From Verrucomicrobiota bacterium (lineage in GTDB: Bacteria > Verrucomicrobiota > Verrucomicrobiia > Opitutales > UBA953): a stretch of 64,000 nt of DNA. The translations under genes and the position numbers were made by a program. The stretch lies in contig JAPLTU010000039.1 in the NCBI GenBank assembly GCA_026397965.1, positions 165,001 through 229,000 on the forward strand, in the 5' to 3' direction. Below the pieces are notes generated by a model. It was given only the letters and a program-made list of their open reading frames with translations. It did no database searches and was not told where the DNA came from. Below, one piece after another: positions 18,744 through 28,956 of this stretch; the stretch's first letter is position 1; each line of letters begins with the position of its first letter.

Positions 18744-19468
18744 GTGACCTCGTCGCCGAACCAGAAGGCGTACTGCTGGTAGATAAACCCCAAGGCATCA
18801 CCTCGCATGACGTCGTCGATAGCGTTCGCCGACTTTATCAAACCCGCCGCGTCGGCCATGCGGGCACGCTCGATCCGATGGCGACGGGCCTGCTGATTGT
18901 CTTGGTCGGCAAGGCCACCAAGGCCTCACAATACCTGATGTCCCAAGAGAAAGAATACTTGGGCGAGTCTACGTTGGGAGCCGTGACAGATTCACAAGAT
19001 GCCGACGGCGTAATCGTCGAGACGACGTCCGTACCCGAACTGACCGCCGAACAAATCCAAGCCGCGATGGATACGATGTTGGGAGACCAATATCAAACCC
19101 CACCGATGCATTCGGCCAAGAAAGTCGGCGGTAAGAAACTCTATGAGCTCGCCCGCAAAGGTATCGAAATCGAGCGCGAACCTCGCTTTATCCGCATCAA
19201 CGCCTTCGTGCTAACCTCGTGGGTCAGTCCTAAGATTACCTTCCGCGTCCACTGCACCAAGGGCACCTATATCCGGACGATTTCGCATGACCTTGGGCGA
19301 AAACTAGGTCCAGGCGCGCACCTCTCTGCCTTACGCCGCACCCTCTCCGGAAACTTAACCATCGCGCAGGCTGCCACGCTCCAAGAACTCGGCGCCTGTT
19401 CCCGCGAACAATTGCACGAACGGCTAATTCCCGTGCGGGACGCCGTCCCCAGCATCGCCCTTGGATGA
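18740..19468 (+). CDS. truB: tRNA pseudouridine(55) synthase
   Basis: 242 residues. [12 protein letters not shown] holds the catalytic Asp45, and [17 protein letters not shown] near the N-terminus is the TruB signature. [13 protein letters not shown] is another conserved block. TruB forms pseudouridine 55 in the T-loop of tRNAs. It lacks a long C-terminal PUA extension, being about 70 residues shorter than E. coli TruB, which is common for short TruB forms. It is overlapped by 4 bases on both sides (nrnA-like and ribF), giving a tight three-gene operon. Confidence 0.95.
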   Translation: MSDLVAEPEGVLLVDKPQGITSHDVVDSVRRLYQTRRVGHAGTLDPMATGLLIVLVGKATKASQYLMSQEKEYLGESTLGAVTDSQDADGVIVETTSVPELTAEQIQAAMDTMLGDQYQTPPMHSAKKVGGKKLYELARKGIEIEREPRFIRINAFVLTSWVSPKITFRVHCTKGTYIRTISHDLGRKLGPGAHLSALRRTLSGNLTIAQAATLQELGACSREQLHERLIPVRDAVPSIALG

Positions 19469-20370
19469 GTCAGAGCCGCCCACTTCACCTCGCCATCGGC
19501 GCGTTTGACGGCGTCCACCTCGGGCATCGCGCGGTGCTTCATTCCGCCCGGGCGGCCGCAAGGCAGGACGGTGGAGTTGTCGGCGTGCTCACCTACGACC
19601 CACATCCAAGCAAAATCCTCCGGCCTGACGCACCTGTCCCGTTGATTTTTAACCGCCGCCAGAAAGACGAGCGGCTTACCGAAGCGGGCGCTCAGATGGT
19701 TCATCATGAGAAGTTCGATCGCCATCATGCCGCCATCGAAGCGGCCGACTTTCCGGCTTGGCTTAAGAAGACATTCCCTCACCTCAAATCGCTCCACGTC
19801 GGTTCAAATTTTCAGTATGGCTGCGGACGAACTGGAAATGGAGAAAGCCTAATCGCGCACGGAGCTCAAGCCGGCTTGAACGTGTGCCTCATCGCCGCCG
19901 TCCAGCTGGGCAGCGAAACCGTGAGCAGCTCTCGGATCAGACAATGTCTCGCCGAGGGCGAACTCGATCTCGCCAATGCCATGCTCCTGCGACCCTATGA
20001 GGCCGAAGGCGTGATCATCAGCGGCCGACAAATCGGCCGAACCATCGACTTTCCGACGGTCAACGTCGCTTGGGAGCCCGAACTCAAGCCCGCCTACGGC
20101 GTGTATGCCGTCGAAGTCATCTTCAAGGGCGAGGCCCTGCCCGCCGTGGCGAATTACGGTATCCGACCGACCGTCGAAAGCGGACCCGTCGCACCGCTCC
20201 TTGAGGCGCATATCCTTAGCGGTACGGCACCGGCCACCGGTGAAACCGTGCGCATCCGCTTTATTCGCCGCCTGCGCACCGAACAAAAATTCGCGGACCT
20301 ATCGGCACTCCAAGCGCAGATCGCCAAGGACTCGGCAGCGGCCAAGCAGGTGCTGGGCTTACTGGGCTAG
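19465..20370 (+). CDS. ribF: bifunctional riboflavin kinase/FAD synthetase
   Basis: 301 residues. The N-terminal FMN adenylyltransferase domain has [16 protein letters not shown] and [10 protein letters not shown], and [17 protein letters not shown] closes it. The C-terminal riboflavin kinase domain has [21 protein letters not shown] and NYGIRPTV. The enzyme makes FMN and FAD from riboflavin. It is the last gene of the DHH-truB-ribF unit, overlapping truB by 4 bases. The window contains several FAD proteins that need its product, although no specific regulation (no FMN riboswitch) is visible. Confidence 0.94.
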   Translation: MSQSRPLHLAIGAFDGVHLGHRAVLHSARAAARQDGGVVGVLTYDPHPSKILRPDAPVPLIFNRRQKDERLTEAGAQMVHHEKFDRHHAAIEAADFPAWLKKTFPHLKSLHVGSNFQYGCGRTGNGESLIAHGAQAGLNVCLIAAVQLGSETVSSSRIRQCLAEGELDLANAMLLRPYEAEGVIISGRQIGRTIDFPTVNVAWEPELKPAYGVYAVEVIFKGEALPAVANYGIRPTVESGPVAPLLEAHILSGTAPATGETVRIRFIRRLRTEQKFADLSALQAQIAKDSAAAKQVLGLLG

Positions 20371-20432
20371 TTTAAACCTTGGTAATCAGCTGAGATCATC
20401 AGGCCGCACCGTGAGCAGGAAGGCTTCTACGG

Positions 20433-21845
20433 TTAGATACTCTCGGCGAATTTCTTGATGATGCCGCCAAAGGCCCCGTTTGAGAAGAAGATGACGCAAC
20501 GCGGAGACGGGTCCGACTTCACGAGGGCGGTCAGTTCGGCGAGCAGGGCGTCGCTGGAAACCGGGGCGAAACCCTTCTTGCCCGCCTGCGTGATCGCGGC
20601 GGCCACACCCGCACTATCGAAACGCTCTTCGCCGAGCTTGTCGGCGCGATGAGGCGGAGCCAGGAAGACCTCATCGGCCTTCTTGAGCGCTTCACGGAAA
20701 GCATCCTGCATCACCTTGCGGGCAGCGGTGTTGCTACGCGGCTCGAAGCAGGCGACGAGACGGTGATGCGGATAGCGTGCACGCAATGATTCCAAGGTTA
20801 GATCCAGCGCAGTCGGGTGATGGCCGAAATCTTCGATCACCGTCAGGTCGGGACGGTCGACGAGCACCTGTTGGCGACGCTGGACGCCCTGGAACTTATC
20901 TAGCGCGTCGAGCTTCAGCTTCGTCGGATCCTTCGCATCTAACAACAGGCCGGCCGAGACCGCCGCCATCGCCGCGTTACGCGCATTGAAGAGGCCCGGC
21001 AGGACCCACTTCACCCTACCCCACTCCTTACCCTTCCAGACCAAGGTGAATGCCGACCCCGTCGAGGTTTCGTTGAAGTCGGCGATGGTTGCATGATTGG
21101 TCGCACCGACACCCACTCGAACGACGGGAGCCCAGGTGATATTCTTTACCAGCCCGAGCACGTTAGCGTCATCGCCGTTGGCGACAATCGCACCGTTACG
21201 CGGAACGATTCGGAGCACATGGGAAAATGTCCGGAGCACGTCGTCGAGATCGCGGAAGATGTCCGCGTGGTCGAATTCACAATTATTAACCGCCAGAACG
21301 TGCGGTAGATACTGGATGAACTTACTGCGCTTGTCGAAAAAGGCCGTGTCGTATTCGTCGCCCTCGATGACAAAGGGCCCACCCTTGATCCCCGGGTCTG
21401 AAGAATCGGGCAAATCGCGCGGGACGCCACCGACCAGCCAGCCCGGCTCGGCGCCGTTGGCCTTGAGCAAGGCCGCCGCCATACAAGTCGTCGTCGTCTT
21501 CCCGTGTGTACCAGCGACTACGATGTTTCGACGTTCATTGAGGAGATGCGTCCGGAGAAGTTCTGGCAGCGATAGGTAACGCTGCGTACGCATTTCCAAA
21601 AGCCATTCTACCTCCGGGTGGCCGCGTGAAGCGATATTCCCTACGACGACCAGGTCGGGCTTGATTGACGCCAACCGTTCCGCTGACCAGCCCTCCAAGA
21701 TATCTATCCCCGCGCTCCTCAGATGGTCTGACATCGGCGGATAGATGCCCGTATCTGAGCCCATGACTTCATGACCAAGCGCCCGCATCAGCAAAGCCGC
21801 ATTGCCCATCGCCGTCCCGCAGATGCCCATGAAATATATCCGCAT
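20433..21845 (-). CDS. mpl: UDP-N-acetylmuramate:L-Ala-gamma-D-Glu-meso-DAP ligase
   Basis: 470 residues of the Mur ligase fold. It starts MRIYFMGICGTAMGNAALL, the Mpl version of the glycine-rich loop. The ATP-binding loop GTHGKTTTT, EGDEYDTAFFDKRSKF and IEDFGHHPTA identify Mpl rather than MurC. Mpl re-attaches recycled murein tripeptide to UDP-MurNAc, implying meso-DAP peptidoglycan and cell-wall recycling. It lies convergent to ribF across 62 bases and downstream of hpf behind a terminator. Confidence 0.93.
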   Translation of the reverse strand: MRIYFMGICGTAMGNAALLMRALGHEVMGSDTGIYPPMSDHLRSAGIDILEGWSAERLASIKPDLVVVGNIASRGHPEVEWLLEMRTQRYLSLPELLRTHLLNERRNIVVAGTHGKTTTTCMAAALLKANGAEPGWLVGGVPRDLPDSSDPGIKGGPFVIEGDEYDTAFFDKRSKFIQYLPHVLAVNNCEFDHADIFRDLDDVLRTFSHVLRIVPRNGAIVANGDDANVLGLVKNITWAPVVRVGVGATNHATIADFNETSTGSAFTLVWKGKEWGRVKWVLPGLFNARNAAMAAVSAGLLLDAKDPTKLKLDALDKFQGVQRRQQVLVDRPDLTVIEDFGHHPTALDLTLESLRARYPHHRLVACFEPRSNTAARKVMQDAFREALKKADEVFLAPPHRADKLGEERFDSAGVAAAITQAGKKGFAPVSSDALLAELTALVKSDPSPRCVIFFSNGAFGGIIKKFAESI

Positions 21846-21920
21846 GGGGCGATAAAAGAGAAGATGGGACCAAGGGCGAGAAAGTTAGGTGAAAAATCCC
21901 TGGCGGCGACCCGGCGTACT

Positions 21921-21960
21921 CCCAAAAAGAAGGCCCCCAGCTGACTTCAGCTGAGGGCCT
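21921..21960 (-). terminator. rho-independent terminator between hpf and mpl
   Basis: On the minus strand AGGCCCTCAGCTGAAGTCAGC continues into TGGGGGCCT, a long GC stem over 21931-21960, followed by TTCTTTTT (21930-21923). It should stop transcripts coming from hpf and the spacer before mpl. Confidence 0.85.
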
Positions 21961-22144
21961 GTACCTGCTTCTTCCGACGGTGCTAACTTGGGCTTTTGCT
22001 GCCTGCTGATGGCTGACCATCCGTTACTCATCGACGTCCTCACTGGCTTTCCATCTGTTTTCACTGATTTCCAGCCCGCTCTGACTTCGTGTTTTCACCG
22101 ACCTATTGAGCCCTCACCGGCAACCGGCTTACTACGCACCGTCC
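21961..22144 (-). other. non-coding spacer downstream of hpf; possible 3' UTR or small RNA
   Basis: 184 bases between the hpf stop and the terminator contain no plausible gene in any frame. On the minus strand there are two near-copies of GTGAAAACA about 30 bases apart, within GGTGAAAACAC and AGTGAAAACAG, plus a related CCAGTGAGGAC. With the terminator the segment has the size and end of a small RNA, but no known family is matched. Confidence 0.35.
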
Positions 22145-22504
22145 TTACGCCGCCCGCCCTAATTCGCCTAGATCTGTCGGATGCGGATGATTCCTTTTTT
22201 CTTTTTCTAGACGATGGCGCCGACGAAGTTGGCGGTCGACCTTATCGACCAGAAAATCAATTGATTTATATAAATCATCGGACTCTTCCCGAACCACGAT
22301 ATCCGGACCCGGTAACTCCAGCCGGATTTGGGCCGCAAACTCGCGACTATGGTCGCTACACCGGGTATGGACGAGCTCGACATGCACGCGGACGATCCGC
22401 GGGTTGTGGCGCAAGAGTCTTTCGACTTTAGCGCACACGGTTTCTTTCAGGGCATCGGTGAGGTCCATATGGACTCCTGACACGACGATCGGAGCACTTG
22501 TCAT
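22145..22504 (-). CDS. hpf: ribosome hibernation promoting factor, short form
   Basis: 119 residues from the ATG at 22504 (MTSAPIVVSGVHMDL). The frame is open much further upstream, but there it is the shadow of the SDR gene. It has the HPF/YfiA domain (VHMDLTDALKETVCAKVERLLRHN) and basic helices ending RQLRRRHRLEKEK. It lacks the long-form dimerisation domain. HPF binds the 30S decoding centre in stationary phase. A second candidate start at 22546 would overlap the SDR start by two bases. Thus hpf and the SDR gene are divergent with about 40 bases between them. Confidence 0.85.
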   Translation of the reverse strand: MTSAPIVVSGVHMDLTDALKETVCAKVERLLRHNPRIVRVHVELVHTRCSDHSREFAAQIRLELPGPDIVVREESDDLYKSIDFLVDKVDRQLRRRHRLEKEKRNHPHPTDLGELGRAA

Positions 22505-22544
22505 GTGTGTTGTGTTATTGGGGTTAACGTGAGATTCTGCGGCC

Positions 22545-23360
22545 ATGTCAAAGAACGACACCATCGATAGATTTTTCAGAAGTTTTTCCTGTATCATCAT
22601 TTCGGGAGCCTCGTCGGGGATTGGACGCGCAATACTCTCGCGCATTGATGATGCTGGAGTCGCCACGGCCGTGTTCAACCTTTCTCGGACCGCACCCCAA
22701 GGGGTTTCTAATACCCTTAACTTCACTCACCTTACCTGCGACCTCTCACAACCGACTGACATCACGAAGGTTGTCGGTGAATTACGAAAACTAATGCCAC
22801 GTGATGGCAGAATACTACTGATTAATAATAGCGGGTTCGGAGCTTACGGCGAATTTCCAGCCCCGGGATTAGCTCACACGCTCGTAATGATTGACGTCAA
22901 TGTCCGCGCACCCGTTGAACTTACAGGATTGCTCTGGTCGGAATTAAAACAACGAGGCGGCATGGTAGCAAATGTGGCCTCGCTGGCCGGCTATCAGCCT
23001 ACTCCGCTGATGACGACCTACGCGGCCACGAAATCGTTCCTGCTTAACTGGAGCATCGCGCTTAATGCGGAGGCTAAAGCTCATGGCATCCGCTGCGTTG
23101 CGATTTGTCCCGGCCCAGTCTCCACGAATTTCTCGAAAGCCGCCGGCTTCACTGGACCCACCGGCCTCGGCGGACAAACGGCGGACGAATGCGTTGACGA
23201 AGCCCTGATCGCGATGGCCCATCACAAGCCCCACGTCATCACCGGCTGGAAGAACAATCTTGTTGGCATCTTTTCGGCGCGCCTCCCCAAGCCCTGGGCA
23301 GCTGCGATTGGGCTAAAAATGATCAAACGTCTCCGACTCGATCGTTTTGTCCAAAAGTGA
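22545..23360 (+). CDS. short-chain dehydrogenase/reductase
   Basis: 271 residues. The cofactor-binding loop IISGASSGIGRAI, the NNSG motif (LLINNSGFGAYGEF) and the active site ANVASLAGYQ with YAATK show a classical SDR of the DltE/YdfG-like group. A basic C-terminus (KMIKRLRLDRFVQK) may touch the membrane. The substrate is unknown. It is convergent with recN, only 3 bases apart, and divergent from hpf. Confidence 0.85.
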   Translation: MSKNDTIDRFFRSFSCIIISGASSGIGRAILSRIDDAGVATAVFNLSRTAPQGVSNTLNFTHLTCDLSQPTDITKVVGELRKLMPRDGRILLINNSGFGAYGEFPAPGLAHTLVMIDVNVRAPVELTGLLWSELKQRGGMVANVASLAGYQPTPLMTTYAATKSFLLNWSIALNAEAKAHGIRCVAICPGPVSTNFSKAAGFTGPTGLGGQTADECVDEALIAMAHHKPHVITGWKNNLVGIFSARLPKPWAAAIGLKMIKRLRLDRFVQK

Positions 23361-23363
23361 GCC

Positions 23364-25021
<1,658 letters not shown>

Positions 25022-25025
<4 letters not shown>

Positions 25026-25720
25026 GCGGAGGTGCGACTACCGTACAACGCGGAGCCAATACGGAGACAAGTAGAACCTGCTGCGACCGCGGATTCAAGG
25101 TCTCCGCTCATCCCCATCGATAATTCCGGCAGAGCGACCCCAAAACTCGCGGCCAGCCTATCGCGACACTGCCGAAGATTCATGAAAGTTCGTTCGGCGA
25201 CGGCTGGATCATCGGAAAGCGGCGCGACTGCCATCAGCCCGGTCACTCGCAAGGCGGGCTGAGCCATTGCCACCTCAAGCAGCCGGGGCGCCTCCGTTAA
25301 GTCGCAGCCGAACTTGGCTGGATCATGCCCCGCATTCACTTGCAGCATGATCTCCCGGACAAGCCCAAGCTCAGCCGCCAAGCGGCCTAACCGGGCCACC
25401 AGTTCAGCCGAATCCACCGTCTGCAAGACATCGAAGACCTGGAGCGCCTGCTTCGCCTTGTTAGATTGGAGATGCCCAATCAACTCCCAGCGGAGCTCCC
25501 CGGGGGCCGAAGGTCGTTTGGTTTCCGCCTCCTGCACGCGGTTTTCTGCGACCGACCTTAATCCGGACTGATAGGCCCAAATCGCCGCCTCAACGGGGTT
25601 GGTTTTGGTGACCGGCAGAAGACGCACGGAGGCCGGATTTCGGTTACACTGGGCACAGGCTTGCCTGATACGGGCCTGAAGCCCCTCGTAATTGACCTTA
25701 AACTGGTCGTAGGTGACCAT
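25022..25720 (-). CDS. YggS family PLP homeostasis protein
   Basis: 232 residues, single TIM-barrel domain. Lys in LLPVTKTNP binds PLP; ENRVQEAETK, WELIGHLQSNKAK, the AGHDPAKFG turn and LSMGMSGDLESAVAAGST are family signatures. YggS/YlmE proteins buffer vitamin B6 and amino-acid metabolism in the cytoplasm. It is the first gene of the yggS-recN pair and has no Shine-Dalgarno. Confidence 0.92.
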
Positions 25721-25813
25721 TTAGACCAATGGGAAGGAGAAAGGGGCGGGAGTCAACGTTGGCAACCCCTGGACGAAACCATGGGGGCAAATCCATGATA
25801 AGTAAAACTACAC

Positions 25814-25843
25814 TTGAAGCCTTAACCCATTAGATTTATTAAT
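25814..25843 (+). promoter_or_regulatory. candidate lysR promoter overlapping a T-N11-A site
   Basis: TTGAAG (25814-25819) and TATTAA (25837-25842) are 17 bases apart. ATTA-N7-TAAT (25829-25843), a T-N11-A palindrome of the LysR-box type, overlaps the -10 element about 18 bases before the ATG. The arrangement suits negative autoregulation. Confidence 0.45.
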
Positions 25844-25860
25844 CATGGTACCGCATCCCC

Positions 25861-26763
25861 ATGCACATCGAAAACCTGAAAATCTTCCGTGACCTCGTGG
25901 ATAACGAGAGCTTCTCCAAGGCCGCCAAACTAAACGCCATCACGCAGTCAGCCGTGAGCCAGCAGCTTCGTTCGATGGAAAAACATTTCAACGTCCTCAT
26001 CGTCGACCGCAGTCAAAAGCAGTTTCGCCTGACGCGCGAAGGCCGGAGCCTCTACGAGGCCTCGAAGGACATCCTTAACCGCTACGAACAGGTCGTCAGC
26101 GAAATGCAGGAGATGCGCAAAGTCGTCAGTGGTACCGTGCATATTTCCTCGATTGTTTCCATCGGCCTGCACGAACTGCCGCCGCATGTGAAAAGTTTCA
26201 TGCAGGAATTCCCGCACGTGAACGTAAGGGTAGAATACCGTCGCTCTAACCTCGTCTACGATGACGTGATTTCCAATGCCGTAGATTTCGGCTTAGTGGC
26301 TTTCCCGCAAAAAGTCCGCCAAGTGGAAATCACCCCGTTCATGGAAGACCAATTGGTCGCCATCTGCTCCCCACGCCATAAACTCGCAGGTAAGAAAGAA
26401 ATCGACCTAATCGAATTACAGGGCGGTAAATTCATCGGCTTCGACCAAGACATGCCGACGCGCAAAGCGCTGGATCAATTCTTCCGCGAACAACGGATCG
26501 AATTGGAGCCGACGATGGAATTTGATAATATCGAGACCCTGAAACGTGCCGTCGAAGTGGATGCGGGCGTCGCGCTGGTGCCCGAAGGGACGATCCGGCA
26601 AGAAGTCGAACAAGGCACCCTCGTCATGCTCCGCCTTCGCGATCGGCGCGTAGCCCGTCCCCTGGCCATCTTACATCGCAAAGGGCGCGTGCTCACGCCG
26701 GCCATGAAACGTTTCATGACGCACTTGCTCAATAGCGCCGGCGGCAAAGAACATGCGGCTTAA
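25861..26763 (+). CDS. LysR-family transcriptional regulator
   Basis: 300 residues. The N-terminal winged helix-turn-helix (MHIENLKIFRDLVDNESFSKAAKL, quoted in part; then ITQSAVSQQLRSMEKHF) is standard LysR. The C-terminal effector-binding domain starts near residue 92 (GTVHISSIVSIGLHELP). The co-inducer is unknown; resemblance is greatest to the CbbR/CysL branch, but this is only an impression. It ends exactly where the opposing membrane-protein gene stops (zero-base gap). Neither neighbour is divergent from it, so its target is not evident from context apart from possible self-regulation. Confidence 0.9.
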   Translation: MHIENLKIFRDLVDNESFSKAAKLNAITQSAVSQQLRSMEKHFNVLIVDRSQKQFRLTREGRSLYEASKDILNRYEQVVSEMQEMRKVVSGTVHISSIVSIGLHELPPHVKSFMQEFPHVNVRVEYRRSNLVYDDVISNAVDFGLVAFPQKVRQVEITPFMEDQLVAICSPRHKLAGKKEIDLIELQGGKFIGFDQDMPTRKALDQFFREQRIELEPTMEFDNIETLKRAVEVDAGVALVPEGTIRQEVEQGTLVMLRLRDRRVARPLAILHRKGRVLTPAMKRFMTHLLNSAGGKEHAA

Positions 26764-27369
26764 TTAGACGCGTTTTTCGCGAGCCATCCGGAGACAAAGA
26801 ATAAACCCCGGTAGGGCTTGGGCGAACAGGAAGCCTGCACCGATCCCTAATAAGGCGTCGGCATCCCTGCCCTGCATCGCCATCAGGGCGGCGCTCCACC
26901 AGACTAAAGCCCCCAGCAACGGCTCCCACGCCCGACGCATGGCCGCCTGGGTCATCGACCAACTTCCAAGCAAGGCGGCGGATAATCCGGCCGTAGCCGC
27001 AAGCGTGATTAAGTTCAGCCCCAGATGGGCGTATGCCACGAAAGCTAAGGCCACCACGAGTCCCAGCAAACCGGCCGAGCCCACCCTCACCTGCGTCGGG
27101 AAAAAACGAATGGCAATACGGTGGGCATGCAGATAATAAGCCGTGGCCACGAGCGCCATCGTCAGCGTCAGCGTCCAAATATAAATCAGCCCGTTCACGG
27201 GAATCGCGAAACGCCCGATCGCCCATTGAGCCAGGAAGCATTTTGCCAAGATCAAAGCCCAGAGAGCGCCGAGGCGATCGATGACCAGCGCCTCCCGATA
27301 CGCTCTTTCCACCGAAAGCGAAAGTTCCGTCGCCTGACCAGCTGGTAACGAAGTAAGGGCGTCGGACAT
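26764..27369 (-). CDS. integral membrane protein of unknown function
   Basis: 201 residues with about six hydrophobic segments (about 34-52, 59-80, 98-115, 118-137, 150-165, 171-190). The N-terminal 30 residues are soluble and the C-terminus is basic (CLRMAREKRV). I recognise no family and no catalytic motif. It starts 3 bases after the stop of the 482-residue unknown gene, so the two are almost certainly one operon. Confidence 0.75.
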   Translation of the reverse strand: MSDALTSLPAGQATELSLSVERAYREALVIDRLGALWALILAKCFLAQWAIGRFAIPVNGLIYIWTLTLTMALVATAYYLHAHRIAIRFFPTQVRVGSAGLLGLVVALAFVAYAHLGLNLITLAATAGLSAALLGSWSMTQAAMRRAWEPLLGALVWWSAALMAMQGRDADALLGIGAGFLFAQALPGFILCLRMAREKRV

Positions 27370-27372
27370 CGG

Positions 27373-28821
27373 TTAGACAGACCAGAGTTTGAGACTTTTG
27401 ATTGCCACGGCAACCGCGGGAGGCACTTCTTGCTCCCATCCGGGCGTACCCGCGCGGATTCGCTCAGCTAAGGTTCGGGGCTGGCAAGCCATGGCGATCG
27501 GGTCAGCGCCGGAAATCGGCACGAGAAACCCGTTATTCAGCAGGTGTTGGAATAACCCGGACACGCTCGGCCGCATCTGAATATCATTTGCGGTGGCGAT
27601 GGAGTTTTCATCCACGTTGTAACTTTCTGGGAAGCAAACCTTGCAGGCCACCGGGTCAAGGACCAGCCGGCGGAGCTGATCGCCGCGCATCGGGTATACC
27701 ATGACCCTCACCCCATCCTTAAAGAGGCGCCCGCATGACTCCAAAACGCCGCCCTCCAGGTGGACGTAGTGCTCCGGGTTAAACAAATCGACGAGGTTAT
27801 TCATGCCCGCGACCAAAGTGATACTCCCCGTGGTGTGCATGCGGAAATAAGCCGGCATCCGATACCACCCGCGGTGGCGCGTGACTAATAACGGATGCTG
27901 CATCGCACCGACCAAACGGATGCGGTCAATCAATTCAGATTCCGGATGCGAGTCAGCTCCGATACACATCTCGAAAAGAGGCAGAACATCCTTGCCAGCG
28001 TCCGGCAGGCTGCGCATCGCACAGGCCAACATGTCTTCGTTCACCAAAGATACGGGACGGAACGTACCACGCGCTACCAGGACCGATTTCTTATAAAGGT
28101 ATTCGCTGGGGACTTCTGGATTCCCCTCCGGGCCGAATAAAACGGCGTCCGTCAAGCCCAGCCGGACCAGCCGCAACGCCGTCGCCCGATTATCAAAAGC
28201 ATTGAAAGCCGGGCCGGAGAAATGGGCGAACTCGACCTCGACGCGCTTCACGCCTACCTCATCCACCAAAGCCAGGAGAAATTCGTCGACGCTGGCGCGT
28301 GCATTCAAAGACGCGTGGATAAGATTCACGCCAACCACCCCCAGCGCATCCTGCTGGCGATTCGCATCCTTATCCCACAGTCGGAGGTGAATCAGAACCT
28401 CGCTGGGAGGCGAGAGGGGCTCCGACTGGAAGCGAATCCCGATCCAGGAGTGTCCCTGCCCTTTTTCGTCATGCGGCGTCGTCGCCACCGTATCCGCGAA
28501 GGCGAAAAATCTCGTCTGCGGACCGCGCTCCGGAGCCAATCGGTCGACCAGCAAGCCGTATTCGTGATTCAGCATCTGCTCCAACCGTTCGCGCGAAACA
28601 TACCGACGCGGGTGCCCGTAAATGGCGTCACTTACGCGCATATCGTAAGCCGACATGCTTTTAGCCACGGTACCGGAGGCGCCCCCCGCCTTAAAGAAAT
28701 GGCGAACGACTTCCTGCCCCGCGCCAATTTCGGCGAACGCCCCGTACGCCGAACGATCCAAGTTAATCGTCAAGGCCTTACGGGAAGTGGCCGCACCAAC
28801 ATCCTGAGAAGAGTCGAGCAT
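27373..28821 (-). CDS. conserved protein of unknown function, 482 residues
   Basis: A soluble protein without signal peptide or membrane segment. The N-terminal part has ALTINLDRSAYGAFAEIGAG, then GQEVVRHFFKAGGASGTVAK and later SDAIYGHPRRYVSRERL. I have the impression of a widely conserved family seen in several phyla, but I cannot name it or its activity. Later segments with LRLVRLGLTDAVLFGPEGN and LVTRHRGWYRMPAYFRMH give no known active site. It forms an operon with the downstream membrane protein (3-base gap). Confidence 0.78.
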   Translation of the reverse strand: MLDSSQDVGAATSRKALTINLDRSAYGAFAEIGAGQEVVRHFFKAGGASGTVAKSMSAYDMRVSDAIYGHPRRYVSRERLEQMLNHEYGLLVDRLAPERGPQTRFFAFADTVATTPHDEKGQGHSWIGIRFQSEPLSPPSEVLIHLRLWDKDANRQQDALGVVGVNLIHASLNARASVDEFLLALVDEVGVKRVEVEFAHFSGPAFNAFDNRATALRLVRLGLTDAVLFGPEGNPEVPSEYLYKKSVLVARGTFRPVSLVNEDMLACAMRSLPDAGKDVLPLFEMCIGADSHPESELIDRIRLVGAMQHPLLVTRHRGWYRMPAYFRMHTTGSITLVAGMNNLVDLFNPEHYVHLEGGVLESCGRLFKDGVRVMVYPMRGDQLRRLVLDPVACKVCFPESYNVDENSIATANDIQMRPSVSGLFQHLLNNGFLVPISGADPIAMACQPRTLAERIRAGTPGWEQEVPPAVAVAIKSLKLWSV

Positions 28822-28956
28822 AGGATAAGGCTAACTCGGTCTAGGACGGAAACGAGCGGAAACCTGAAACAATCTCGCCTCTTTTGATTGGCGAAAAGAC
28901 CCCACCCTAATACAGTTTAGGTAAATCCTTACCCCAAGCGTCCACTCCATAAGCTC

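Noticed and set aside
21961..21990. Resemblance to the SRP RNA tip (GTCGGAAGAAGCAG on the minus strand)
   Set aside because: The GGAA loop and AGCAG are there, but the helix is only 2 bp and the opposing internal-loop strand is one base instead of four; no long enclosing stem was found.
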